From: Pseudoxanthomonas japonensis
Lineage (GTDB): Bacteria > Pseudomonadota > Gammaproteobacteria > Xanthomonadales > Xanthomonadaceae
Direction of reading: 5' to 3'
DNA length: 64,000 bases
Assembly (NCBI RefSeq): GCF_010093445.1
Contig: NZ_PDWW01000006.1
Coordinates: 1-64,000, forward strand
Position 1 is the first letter of the stretch. Every line of letters begins with the position of its first letter. The notes below the pieces were generated by a model. That model was not told the origin of the DNA and searched no databases. It saw nothing but the letters and a program-made list of their open reading frames with translations. Made by a program: the position numbers and the translations under genes. This document shows positions 17,313 through 25,440 of the stretch, in pieces.

Positions 17313-19601
17313 TCAGAACGTGTATTCGTAGGTGAACGAGTACATGCGGCCACGGCCGGCCCAGTAGTTCCGCCAGCCCGGTACCTGCGACCAGGTGAGG
17401 ATGTACTGCTTGTTGGTCAGGTTCTCGATGCCCAGCGAGAAGCGGCCGACCTTCTCCACCCGGTAGTTCACGCCCAGGTCGAACAGCGTGTAGCCGGTGG
17501 TGTGTTCCTCATAGCTGAACTCGCGGTTGTCGTACGGCCGCACGTCGCTACCGGACAGGTCGCGCGACAGCAGCGTGGTCGAGCCCAGCGTGGCGTCGCC
17601 GGCTTCCGAGAACTTCCAGCGCACCGACAGCGCGATCTTGTCGGGATTCACGTCCAGCGCACCGATGGGCTTGTTGAGCGGGCCTGCATCCCAACGACCC
17701 TCGGGATCCTGGGTCCAGAACGACGTCTTACCGCGGATCCGCGAATAGACACCACTCAGCTTCCAGGCGTCGTTGATGGTCCAGTCGCCGGAGAACTCGA
17801 AGCCCTTGATGCGCGTCGGCGCGCGGAACAGCGTGTAGTCCTCGGTGATCGGATCGATCACATAGGAGGACCCGAGCTTGGAGCGCGAGTCGTAGTGCGA
17901 CGCACTGAACGACGTGCGCTCACCGCGCCAGTTGACGCCGATCTCGCGGTTGTCGACGACGACGGCCTTCAGTTCCTGGAAGGTCGAATCGACGGTAGCC
18001 GGCGGATCGCCCGGGCAGCCATCGGGCTTGGTGTCGTTCGGATCGTTCGGGCAGGAGATGTTGCGCAACGGGATGCCGACATTCGGCAGCCCGAAGCCTT
18101 CGCCATAGGCACCGAATACCGACCACTGGTCGGTGATGCGCCAGATCGCGCCGAAGTTCACCAGGTTCTCCTGATAGCTCAGCTTGCCGCCCTGCACGAA
18201 GCGGCGGTCGCGGTACCAGGTTGTGGTGTAGTCGTTGACGGACAGTTCGCCGTCCTCACGCCGGAAACCACTGCTCAGGGTGACCGGCCCGATGTCGTAG
18301 CTGAGCTGCATGTAGGGCGCGACGCTTTCGTACTCCATCGGCGGCACCCACAGACGGTTGGTCAACGCAAGGCGCTGGTCGGCCTTGTCGCGTACCCAGT
18401 CGACGCCGGTCCGCAGTTCCAGCCCTTCCACGCCGAACAGCTCACCGCGCGTCCACGATGGACGGAAGCCCACCTTGTCGGAGTTGATTTCCGACTGGTC
18501 CCAGATCAGTCCATCGGGACCGTTCGGCGGAATCAACGGGTCCTGGCGATCGCTGCCGTTCTCCGCCGGATAGCGCATGGCCTGGTCCGCCCAGTAGGCA
18601 TTCAGGCTCAGGGTGCCGCCGAAGAAATCGGCATCGGTATAGATGACGTTGACCTGGGTGAAGTCGTTGAACTCGGCCTTGGTGCCGAACAGGTGGCCAC
18701 GCTCCGACGTGTTGGGGCTCGGGTTCTCGCACCAGCCTGGCTCGTACCTGCAGCCATCGACCTGGACGTAGTTGCCATTGCCCTCGATCTTGAAATCGCT
18801 GTAGCTGACCTGCAGGCGCTTCTCGAGATCCTCGCCGAAGTTGATGCCGCCCTTGACGAACAGGTTGCGCGCCTCCGAATCGCTGACCGAGCCGCTGGTG
18901 TTCATGCCCAGGCGCAGTCCGTTGGCGTCATAGCCCATGCCGCGATCGATACGCGACACGCCGACGATCATGTCGTAGTTGTCCTGCTTGCGGGCGAAAT
19001 TCATGCCGACCTTCCAGCCCGCGCTGTCATCCTTGAACTGCGTCGAATAGCGGGTCAGCAGACGGAACTCGTTGCCTTCCTTGGTCGGAACCGCGGAGAT
19101 GTAATTGATGATGCCGCCGGATGCGCCGATACCCTCGGATGCCGAAGGGCCGTTGATCACCTCGACGCGCCCGACGATACCCATGTCGGTGAAGGTCGCG
19201 TTGCGGCTGCCGTCGCGCAGCGGCGACCCCTGCGGAACGCCGTCGAACAGGCGCAAGGCCACGCGACCGCGCAGTGTTTCGCCACTGTTGCTCATCGCCT
19301 GCGATGCCTCGGCATAGCCGGGAACCGTGCGCGCGAGCACCGCGGTCGCGTCGTCCGTCAACAGCAGCGTGTGGGCGATCTCTTCCTTCGTTACCAGCGA
19401 CACGGCACCCGGGATCTTGTCGACCGATTTCGCCGACCGGACACCGGTGACGATCACCTGGTCCAGATCGACAGCATCCTTCGCGCGCTCCTGTTCGGAG
19501 GCCGCATCCTGCGGCAACGGGGTGTTCTGTTGGGCTTGGACGCTGGCGCTGACGGCGGCGGCCAGCAGGAAAACGCCGAACGCGGCGGGTACCTGTTTCA
19601 T
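17313..19601 (-). CDS. TonB-dependent outer-membrane receptor
   Basis: 762 residues with a signal peptide ending near SVQA-QQN (residue 23), a TonB-box-like DQVIVTG, a plug domain (IPGAVSLVTKEEI, LRGRVALRLFDG, GRVEVINGPSASEGIGASGG) and a C-terminal 22-strand-type barrel ending in an aromatic residue (TYEYTF). The plug resembles siderophore/vitamin receptors, but the gene heads a run of carbohydrate genes transcribed the same way with gaps of 14 bp or less, so an oligosaccharide is the likelier ligand. It lies downstream of the LysR gene, with a 227 bp promoter region holding a candidate regulator site at 19791-19808. Confidence 0.92.
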   Translation of the reverse strand: MKQVPAAFGVFLLAAAVSASVQAQQNTPLPQDAASEQERAKDAVDLDQVIVTGVRSAKSVDKIPGAVSLVTKEEIAHTLLLTDDATAVLARTVPGYAEASQAMSNSGETLRGRVALRLFDGVPQGSPLRDGSRNATFTDMGIVGRVEVINGPSASEGIGASGGIINYISAVPTKEGNEFRLLTRYSTQFKDDSAGWKVGMNFARKQDNYDMIVGVSRIDRGMGYDANGLRLGMNTSGSVSDSEARNLFVKGGINFGEDLEKRLQVSYSDFKIEGNGNYVQVDGCRYEPGWCENPSPNTSERGHLFGTKAEFNDFTQVNVIYTDADFFGGTLSLNAYWADQAMRYPAENGSDRQDPLIPPNGPDGLIWDQSEINSDKVGFRPSWTRGELFGVEGLELRTGVDWVRDKADQRLALTNRLWVPPMEYESVAPYMQLSYDIGPVTLSSGFRREDGELSVNDYTTTWYRDRRFVQGGKLSYQENLVNFGAIWRITDQWSVFGAYGEGFGLPNVGIPLRNISCPNDPNDTKPDGCPGDPPATVDSTFQELKAVVVDNREIGVNWRGERTSFSASHYDSRSKLGSSYVIDPITEDYTLFRAPTRIKGFEFSGDWTINDAWKLSGVYSRIRGKTSFWTQDPEGRWDAGPLNKPIGALDVNPDKIALSVRWKFSEAGDATLGSTTLLSRDLSGSDVRPYDNREFSYEEHTTGYTLFDLGVNYRVEKVGRFSLGIENLTNKQYILTWSQVPGWRNYWAGRGRMYSFTYEYTF

Positions 19602-19790
19602 GGTCTGTTCTCGGAATGCTTCGGTGGACGGCGAGCGCGCGTGCGCGTCGGCGCGTGGCTGGTAGGTGTACGAGAAAGGCCGCGATGGCGGCCGGCGTGC
19701 CCAGCGTTCCTCCCAGACGCTCGAACCCGACGATGGTCAAAGCGTAGGTCGACGTCCGTCACGGAAGAATCGTCCGCGGATATGTTCACA

Positions 19791-19808
19791 GGCTAGTTTT
19801 TGTAGCGT
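19791..19808 (-). promoter_or_regulatory. Candidate regulator site (ACGCnnCAAAAACTAnC), TonB receptor promoter
   Basis: On the minus strand this reads ACGCTACAAAAACTAGCC. A closely similar sequence (ACGCAGCAAAAACTATCG) lies upstream of the citE-like gene at 24122-24139, and a weaker relative (CCGCAGAAACTACGG) upstream of the CoA-transferase at 11002-11016. The LysR-type regulator encoded between the two stronger sites is the obvious candidate, but binding is inference. Confidence 0.4.
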
Positions 19809-19828
19809 GCACTGCAACATGGCGACGC

Positions 19829-20704
19829 TCAGGCGTGGCCGGTGGCGGCACGGCTCTCCTGCAGCAGCACGGTGACCAGGCGGATGCGTACCGACGAACG
19901 CGACCACACCATGCCGATCCGGCGCGGTTCGCTGGGCAGCGGCAGCGGGATGCGCACCAGGTCCAGACCTTCCGGCCACGGCCGCGCCCAGTCCGGCACC
20001 AGCGACACGCCGAGCCCGCGGTCCACCATCACCGCGATGGCATTGAGGCCGTTCAGTTCGAACCGCTCGCGCGGCACGATGCCGGCGGCACGCAGGTACT
20101 CGTCCGCCACGCGCCCGCCCCACTGGTTGCGGTCGTAGCGGATCAGCGGCTCGGTGCGCAACAGGTCATGCGGATCGCGGCCCGCCATTCTCGCCGGCGC
20201 GATCATCACCAGCGGCTCCTCGCGCAGCAGCTGCCAGTCGCAGGTCTTGGGCAGGTTGTACGGCGCCTGCAGCACCAGCGCGGCGTCGAGTTCCCCGGCT
20301 TCCACCGCGCGATAGAGCTCGGCCGAGTACCCGGGCCGGATGAACACGTTGATCTGCGGGAACTTGTCGACCATCCGCGCCAGGATGTCCGGCAGCATGC
20401 CGGCCAGCGCGGTTGGACAGGCGCCGAGGCGGAGTTCGCCCGAGACTTCGCTGTCGTTGGCGATGCTGCGCATGTCGGCGACATCGCGCAGCAGGTCGCG
20501 TGCGCGCTGCAGGATGCGCGATCCTTCTTCGGTCAGGCTGACGGTGCGGCCCGCGCGCGCGATCAGCGGCGCACCGAGCTCGCGCTCCAGCGTGCGGATC
20601 TGCTGCGCCACCGCGGCCGGCGTGATGTTGAGCACGCGTGCGGCCGCGGCCATCGAGCCGCGGTCGGCCACCACCACGAAGGTATTCAGGAACTGGGTGT
20701 CCAC
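19829..20704 (-). CDS. LysR-type transcriptional regulator
   Basis: 291 residues. The N-terminal winged helix-turn-helix is clear (FVVVADRGSMAAAARVLNIT, then AVAQQIRTLERELGAPLIAR, about residues 8-50), and the effector-binding domain follows (SGELRLGACPTALAGMLPDI). It lies 73 bp after the symporter gene and before the TonB-receptor operon, all in the same direction, so it may be the last gene of the citE-symporter transcript. LysR proteins usually sense a pathway metabolite; the effector is not predictable from sequence. Likely targets are the adjoining operons. Confidence 0.93.
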   Translation of the reverse strand: MDTQFLNTFVVVADRGSMAAAARVLNITPAAVAQQIRTLERELGAPLIARAGRTVSLTEEGSRILQRARDLLRDVADMRSIANDSEVSGELRLGACPTALAGMLPDILARMVDKFPQINVFIRPGYSAELYRAVEAGELDAALVLQAPYNLPKTCDWQLLREEPLVMIAPARMAGRDPHDLLRTEPLIRYDRNQWGGRVADEYLRAAGIVPRERFELNGLNAIAVMVDRGLGVSLVPDWARPWPEGLDLVRIPLPLPSEPRRIGMVWSRSSVRIRLVTVLLQESRAATGHA

Positions 20705-20777
20705 GCGCCTCCCCCTTTCCGCGTCAGGCTACACGAGCCCGCACGCGGCAGCGATGGGACCTATGGCGCATGCGCGA

Positions 20778-23210
20778 TCACTCGGCACCCGTCACCGCGT
20801 CCTGGCGATGGATGGTCAGGCCGCGCAACGAGCGCGCGGGCGGCGGGAACAGCCAGCTCGCCGCGTAGCCGACGACGATGCAGATCAGGATGGAGATGGC
20901 CAGGTAGAAGTACGGGTGCACCAGGTCCATCGACCAGATCAGCAGGGTCAGCACGATGCTGGCGCCGATGCCGATGGCCACGCCCTGCGAATTCGCCCGG
21001 CGGGTGAACATGCCCAGCGTGTAGGCACCGGCGAATCCGCCGCCCAGCAGGCCCGCCAGTTCGATGGAGACGTCGAACAGGGAGTGGATGTCGTAGCGCG
21101 ACAGGACCAGCGCGATGCCGATGCCCACCAGCCCGACGACGACGCCCATCACTTCGGCGAAGAACACGCTCTTCTTCGGCGTGGGGTTCTTCGCCAGCTT
21201 CTCGTAGAAGTCGACCGACACCAGGGTCGACACGCTGTTGATGATGCTGGACAGGGTGGACATCGCCGCCGCGAAGATGCCGGCGATGATCAGGCCGGTG
21301 ACGCCCATCGGCAGTTCGGCCGCGATGAACAGCGGGAACGTGGCATCGATGGGCAACAGCGGATTCATGCGCTCGGGGTGCGACTGGTAGTACACATACA
21401 GCGCAGTGCCGATGGCGTAGAAGAAGAAACCGCCGGGGATCATGATCGCAGCGAAGGTCCAGATGGAGCGGCCCGCCTCCTTGTCGGACTTGGTCGACAG
21501 GACGCGCTGCATCAGCACCTGGTCCTTGGGGAACGTCAGGACGACGTCGAATACCACCAGGAAGATGAAGCCCCACACCGTCGCCTTGGTCAGATCGAAG
21601 CTGAAGTCGAACAGCTGCGTCTTGTTCTCCGCCATGGCGACGTCGAGGAACTCCGGCACGCCGCCGTTGAGGTGGTAGACGATGAAGCCGATGGCGAAGA
21701 TCGCACCGCCGAACATCACGAAGACCTGCACGAAATCGGTCCAGATGACCGCTTTCATGCCGCCGAGCGTAGTGTAGAGGATGGTGAACACGCCCATGAT
21801 CAGGATGCTCCACACCACGTCCACGCCGGTGATGGTGGCGATGGCGAGCGCGGGCAGGAACAGGATCACGCTCATGCGGCTGCCGATCTGCATGGCGATG
21901 CACAGCGCGCTGGCGAGCATGCGGATGACCGGATGGAAGCGCGTTTCCAGGTACGAGAACACCGACATCAGGTCCAGGCGGCGCAGCAGCGGCACGATCC
22001 AGATGGCGACGAAGACGAGCCCCAGCACCGCGATCAGGTTGTTGGTCAGGTACTGCCAGTTGGTCTCGAACGCCTTGGCCGGAATGGCGATGAAGCTGAT
22101 CGAACTGGTGTTGGTCGCATACAGGCTGACGCCTGCGGCCCAGAACGGAATGCTGCGCCCGCCGACGAAGAAGTCGGCCGTCGAGGCGCGCTTCTCCTGC
22201 ATGTAGAAGTACAGACCGATGCCGACCATCGCGGCCAGGTAGACCACGATCACCAGCCAGTCGAGCCATTTCAGCAGATACGTGCGTGCGGTCAGCTCGA
22301 CCGTGCCGAGCGAAGCCTCTTGCGCGTTCCAGCCGGCGAATCCGGTGCCCCAGGCGGTCAAGGTCGTCGGCACGCCCTGTTCGGGACCGGGCAGATCGGC
22401 CCACGCACGCGTGATGGTATGGAACGTCGCCAGGCGTGATGCGCCTCCGGCGGATTGCAGCACGTAGAGCACGTGGGCCTGGCCCGTGGCTCGCGCCGCT
22501 TCGGCCGCAAGCACCTTGCCCGGCACTGGATCAAGCGCCTGCCAGCCGGCATCCGCGGACCAGCGCCAGAGCGCATCACGCGACGGCGCCGGCGTGGTGA
22601 CGATCAGTTCGCCGCGTTGCGCCACCAGCGTGCCCGCCGCGGCGGCGCCCGGCCAGGGCGCCATCGGTTCCCAGGCGGACGTGGCCTGCGCCACGGTGCG
22701 ACGCAGGAGGTGCGGTTGCCCGGCCGCATCGAGGCCCGCCACGTACAGCGTGCCAGCGTGTTCGGCGAGACGGACGCCATGCAGGGTGGCCGGCAACGCC
22801 GGCAGCGCGCGCAGCGAAAGGCGTTCGCCGGCCAGGTCGGCGGCTTCCAGCACCTGCGCACCACCGTCCGTCGCGATCGGAAGTCGGTACAGGCGATCGA
22901 TGGCCGCGTTCTGCCAGCCGTCGCGCGCCGTTGCGCCATCGGGCAACACCACGGTCTGCCAGCGCTTCGCGGTCGGCGACCAGGCCAGGACCGCCGTGTC
23001 CGAGAACGCCAGCAGCCGGCCGTTCGCCGTACGCAGCGCCGTCACGGACAACGGCGGCGCCGGCAAGGTCGCCTGCTGCAGGCCCGCCAGGCTCTCCGCC
23101 CGCGCCGATGCCGGCAACAGGACGAACAGCAGGGTCAGCAGCGATACGCAGCGAAGAAGCGACGACCATCCAGCGAATGCCGGCACCCTGGACCGCGTAC
23201 GGGACGTCAT
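20778..23210 (-). CDS. Sodium:solute symporter with N-terminal Kelch-like propeller domain
   Basis: 810 residues. A signal peptide (SLLTLLFVLLPASARA, cleaved near 38) leads into about 270 residues of short repeats ending in tryptophan-containing turns (LAWSPTAKRWQTV, TSAWEPMAPWPG, DALWRWSADAGWQALDPVPG, TITRAWADLPGPE), typical of a periplasmic Kelch/NanM-like propeller. From about 315 there is a complete SSS-family transporter with 13 or so helices (WLVIVVYLAAMVGIGLYFY, ADFFVGGRSIPFWAAGVSLY, TTLGGMKAVIWTDFVQ). Related propeller-SSS fusions pair sugar or sugar-acid handling with sodium-driven uptake; here the propeller may mutarotate or bind the substrate (inference). The start overlaps the citE-like stop by 4 bp (ATGA). 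The longer open frame to 23489 is a shadow of that gene. Confidence 0.88.
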   Translation of the reverse strand: MTSRTRSRVPAFAGWSSLLRCVSLLTLLFVLLPASARAESLAGLQQATLPAPPLSVTALRTANGRLLAFSDTAVLAWSPTAKRWQTVVLPDGATARDGWQNAAIDRLYRLPIATDGGAQVLEAADLAGERLSLRALPALPATLHGVRLAEHAGTLYVAGLDAAGQPHLLRRTVAQATSAWEPMAPWPGAAAAGTLVAQRGELIVTTPAPSRDALWRWSADAGWQALDPVPGKVLAAEAARATGQAHVLYVLQSAGGASRLATFHTITRAWADLPGPEQGVPTTLTAWGTGFAGWNAQEASLGTVELTARTYLLKWLDWLVIVVYLAAMVGIGLYFYMQEKRASTADFFVGGRSIPFWAAGVSLYATNTSSISFIAIPAKAFETNWQYLTNNLIAVLGLVFVAIWIVPLLRRLDLMSVFSYLETRFHPVIRMLASALCIAMQIGSRMSVILFLPALAIATITGVDVVWSILIMGVFTILYTTLGGMKAVIWTDFVQVFVMFGGAIFAIGFIVYHLNGGVPEFLDVAMAENKTQLFDFSFDLTKATVWGFIFLVVFDVVLTFPKDQVLMQRVLSTKSDKEAGRSIWTFAAIMIPGGFFFYAIGTALYVYYQSHPERMNPLLPIDATFPLFIAAELPMGVTGLIIAGIFAAAMSTLSSIINSVSTLVSVDFYEKLAKNPTPKKSVFFAEVMGVVVGLVGIGIALVLSRYDIHSLFDVSIELAGLLGGGFAGAYTLGMFTRRANSQGVAIGIGASIVLTLLIWSMDLVHPYFYLAISILICIVVGYAASWLFPPPARSLRGLTIHRQDAVTGAE

Positions 23211-24049
23211 GCCTGCTCCTGTCCCGCCACGGCGATCACCGCGCGGGCACGCGCCAGGAACGGGGCATCCACCATGCGGCCACCGACGGCGTAAACGCCG
23301 TCGCGGGCGGCGTCGACCACCTGTCGCGCCGCATCGATCTCTTCCCGCGTCGGCGCGAAGGCCGCGTTCGCCCACGCCACCTGGCGCGGATGCACGCAAC
23401 TCTTGCCGACGAAGCCCAGTGCGCGGGCGGACGCGGCTTCGGCAAGGAAGCCCGCCTCGTCGTCCAGACCGGGGAACGCCCCATCGCAAGCGAACACGCC
23501 GGCTTCCGCGGCCGCCATGCGCAACGCGTACTGTGCGGCATGCACGTTGCGAAGATCGGCGCGCCGGATGCCGTGCGACTCGAACAGGTCGCCCAGTCCC
23601 AGTTGCAGGCCGCGCACGCGCCGGTGTGCGCCGGCGATCGACAGCGCGTTGCGCAGCGCACGCGGGGTTTCGATGTTGATCAGCAGGCCGGCGCCGCCGC
23701 GCACGCCGAGGCGGGCCTCGATGGCTTCGATCTCGGCCACGGCCTGTTTCAGCTGTTCGGCCGACTCGATCTTGGGCAGGTTGACCAGGTCGACATCGAG
23801 CGGAAGCACAGCGCGGAGGTCATCTTCCCATGCCGCGGAATGCCAGGCGTTGGTGCGCACGATCGCCTGCTTGCCGGCCTTGCGGTGCGGGGCATCGCGC
23901 AGGAAGCCCGCCACCTGTGCGCGCGCCTCCGGCTTCGCGGCGTCGGCGACCGCATCCTCCAGATCGAAGGACACCGCATCGGCCTCGCCCGCCATCGCCT
24001 TGGCGAACAGCGCGGGGCGGTCTCCGGGCACGAACAGCTTGCTACGCAT
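23207..24049 (-). CDS. CitE-like HpcH/HpaI-family lyase
   Basis: 280 residues of the citrate-lyase-beta/malyl-CoA-lyase family (TIM barrel, Mg-dependent cleavage or condensation of a CoA ester). Markers are RSKLFVPGDRPALFAKA at the start, VSFDLEDAV (metal-binding Glu/Asp), LVNLPKIES, LLINIETPRAL (second metal Glu), LQLGLGDLFESHG and FVGKSCVHPRQV. There are no partner citD or citF genes, so it is not citrate lyase; a stand-alone citramalyl-, malyl- or 3-hydroxyacyl-CoA lyase is more likely. It is the first gene of a unit with the symporter (4 bp overlap), which may import its precursor acid, and the CoA-transferase at 9739-10923 could activate it. Confidence 0.85.
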   Translation of the reverse strand: MRSKLFVPGDRPALFAKAMAGEADAVSFDLEDAVADAAKPEARAQVAGFLRDAPHRKAGKQAIVRTNAWHSAAWEDDLRAVLPLDVDLVNLPKIESAEQLKQAVAEIEAIEARLGVRGGAGLLINIETPRALRNALSIAGAHRRVRGLQLGLGDLFESHGIRRADLRNVHAAQYALRMAAAEAGVFACDGAFPGLDDEAGFLAEAASARALGFVGKSCVHPRQVAWANAAFAPTREEIDAARQVVDAARDGVYAVGGRMVDAPFLARARAVIAVAGQEQA

Positions 24050-24121
24050 GGACGGCGCTCATCATGGCGCGCAGTCTGCGGGATTCGCGTGCACGGCAAA
24101 GCCCCGGCCGGCATCTTCAAA

Positions 24122-24139
24122 CGATAGTTTTTGCTGCGT
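24122..24139 (-). promoter_or_regulatory. Candidate regulator site (ACGCnnCAAAAACTAnC), citE-like promoter
   Basis: Minus-strand ACGCAGCAAAAACTATCG, 73 bp upstream of the citE-like start and within the 135 bp gap after kdgK. It matches the site at 19791-19808 in 14 of the first 17 positions. The rest of this gap shows no other clear signal. Confidence 0.4.
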
Positions 24140-24184
24140 TCCGGTATGTCGCAACGCAACAACCGCCTGTTTCCCGATGCGTGC

Positions 24185-25201
24185 TCAGCGCTTCACGTCC
24201 AGGCTGTTCTCGCCCAGGAATGCCTGCACGTCGGCCACGCCAACCAGATTGAAATCGCCCGGCAACGAATGCTTGAGGCAGGCCGCAGCGACGCCGAAGT
24301 GGAGCGCGTCCGCGCTCTCCATGCCGACGAGGCCGCCATGCAGCACGCCCGCCGCGAACGCATCGCCGGTGCCGATGCGGTCGACGATCGGCGAGACCTC
24401 ATAAGCGGGCGTGGTGTGCACCGAGCCCTCACGGAGCGCGGTGATGCCCGACAGCGCGTGATGGTCGACGCTGCGCTGCACGCGCACCGTCGCCGCCATC
24501 TGCTGCAGATGCGGGAAGGCCTTGAACGCGGCCGCCGCACCGGCAGCGAAGCGCTCCTGCGGCGTCGCCTGCGGGAAGTCCAGGCCAAGCACCACCTGCA
24601 GGTCGCGGTGGCTGGCGAACAGGAGGTCGGCTTCGGACATCAGTCCCCGCAGGATCGTCGGCGCGTCGCCTCCCCAGGCTTCCCACAGCTTCGGCCGGAA
24701 GTTGCCGTCGAAGGACACCTTCACGCCCGCCGCCCGCGCCGCCTTCACCGCCAGCAGCACGCCATCCGCCGCCTGTTGGCCGAGCGCCGGCGTCACCCCG
24801 GAGACATGCAGCCAGTCGGCGCCGGCGAGCAGGGCCGGCCAGTCGTGCGTGCCACCCCCGGCGCGCGCGAACGCGGAGTCCGCACGGTCGTAGAGCACTT
24901 CGCTGGGTCGCTGGATGGCACCCGGCGTCAGGAAGTAGAGGCCCATGCGCCCCGGCGCCTGCTGCACCGCGCGCGTATCGACGCGATGCCGGCGCAGTTC
25001 GCCCATGGCGGCTTCGCCCAATGCGTTGTCCGCGACCAGTCCCACCATGCGCGCGTCATGGCCGAAGCGCGCCAGCGAAACGGCGACGTTGGCTTCCGCA
25101 CCACCGACATGCACGTCGAGCAGCGGCGATTGCAACAGCATCTGGCGACCGGGCGCGCCGAGGCGCAGCAGCAGCTCACCGAAACAGACGATCTTTCCCA
25201 T
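24185..25201 (-). CDS. kdgK: 2-dehydro-3-deoxygluconate kinase (KDG kinase)
   Basis: 338 residues, cytoplasmic PfkB-family kinase that phosphorylates 2-keto-3-deoxygluconate (KDG) to KDPG, the last step before aldolase cleavage in pectin and uronate catabolism. Seen: IVCFGELLLRL at the start, HVGGAEANVAVSLARFG (substrate-side PfkB motif), VSFDGNFRPKLW, and DRIGTGDAFAAGVLHG with the catalytic Asp. The start at 25201 has a strong AGAGGGGAG ribosome-binding site; an upstream in-frame ATG runs into the promoter. It is transcribed away from the TonB receptor at 25441 and shares its 239 bp control region, including the operator-like site at 25329-25343. It complements kduI and kduD further along. 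Confidence 0.92.
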   Translation of the reverse strand: MGKIVCFGELLLRLGAPGRQMLLQSPLLDVHVGGAEANVAVSLARFGHDARMVGLVADNALGEAAMGELRRHRVDTRAVQQAPGRMGLYFLTPGAIQRPSEVLYDRADSAFARAGGGTHDWPALLAGADWLHVSGVTPALGQQAADGVLLAVKAARAAGVKVSFDGNFRPKLWEAWGGDAPTILRGLMSEADLLFASHRDLQVVLGLDFPQATPQERFAAGAAAAFKAFPHLQQMAATVRVQRSVDHHALSGITALREGSVHTTPAYEVSPIVDRIGTGDAFAAGVLHGGLVGMESADALHFGVAAACLKHSLPGDFNLVGVADVQAFLGENSLDVKR

Positions 25202-25328
25202 CTCCCCTCTCCTCCCGTGGCATGGATGCAGCGCGCCCCGCGCGTCGTTCCGGCTTGTCCATGGGACAAAGACTAACCGGCTCGACTGACAGTTGTTGTT
25301 GCAGCGCACACTCTGTTAGCGTTGTTTT

Positions 25329-25343
25329 TGACCAGCGGTGTCA
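25329..25343. promoter_or_regulatory. Operator-like near-palindrome between kdgK and TonB receptor
   Basis: TGACCAGCGGTGTCA on the plus strand (TGACACCGCTGGTCA on the other) with TGAC/GTCA arms. Its relatives are at 30203-30218 (TGACACCGGTTTACCA) and 35124-35138 (TGACACCGGTTACCA). The CG at the centre of each is characteristic of LacI-family operators, and the LacI-type gene at 34021 is the natural partner. It is placed to control both divergent genes. Confidence 0.6.
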
Positions 25344-25440
25344 TTTTATCAGCTGGCAGGATTCGGAAGGGAATAAACAGCAGTTTTTGCCAACAAAACA
25401 GTCGCGGTACGCGGCCATGGTCCCTTGAGGAGGGGAGAAC

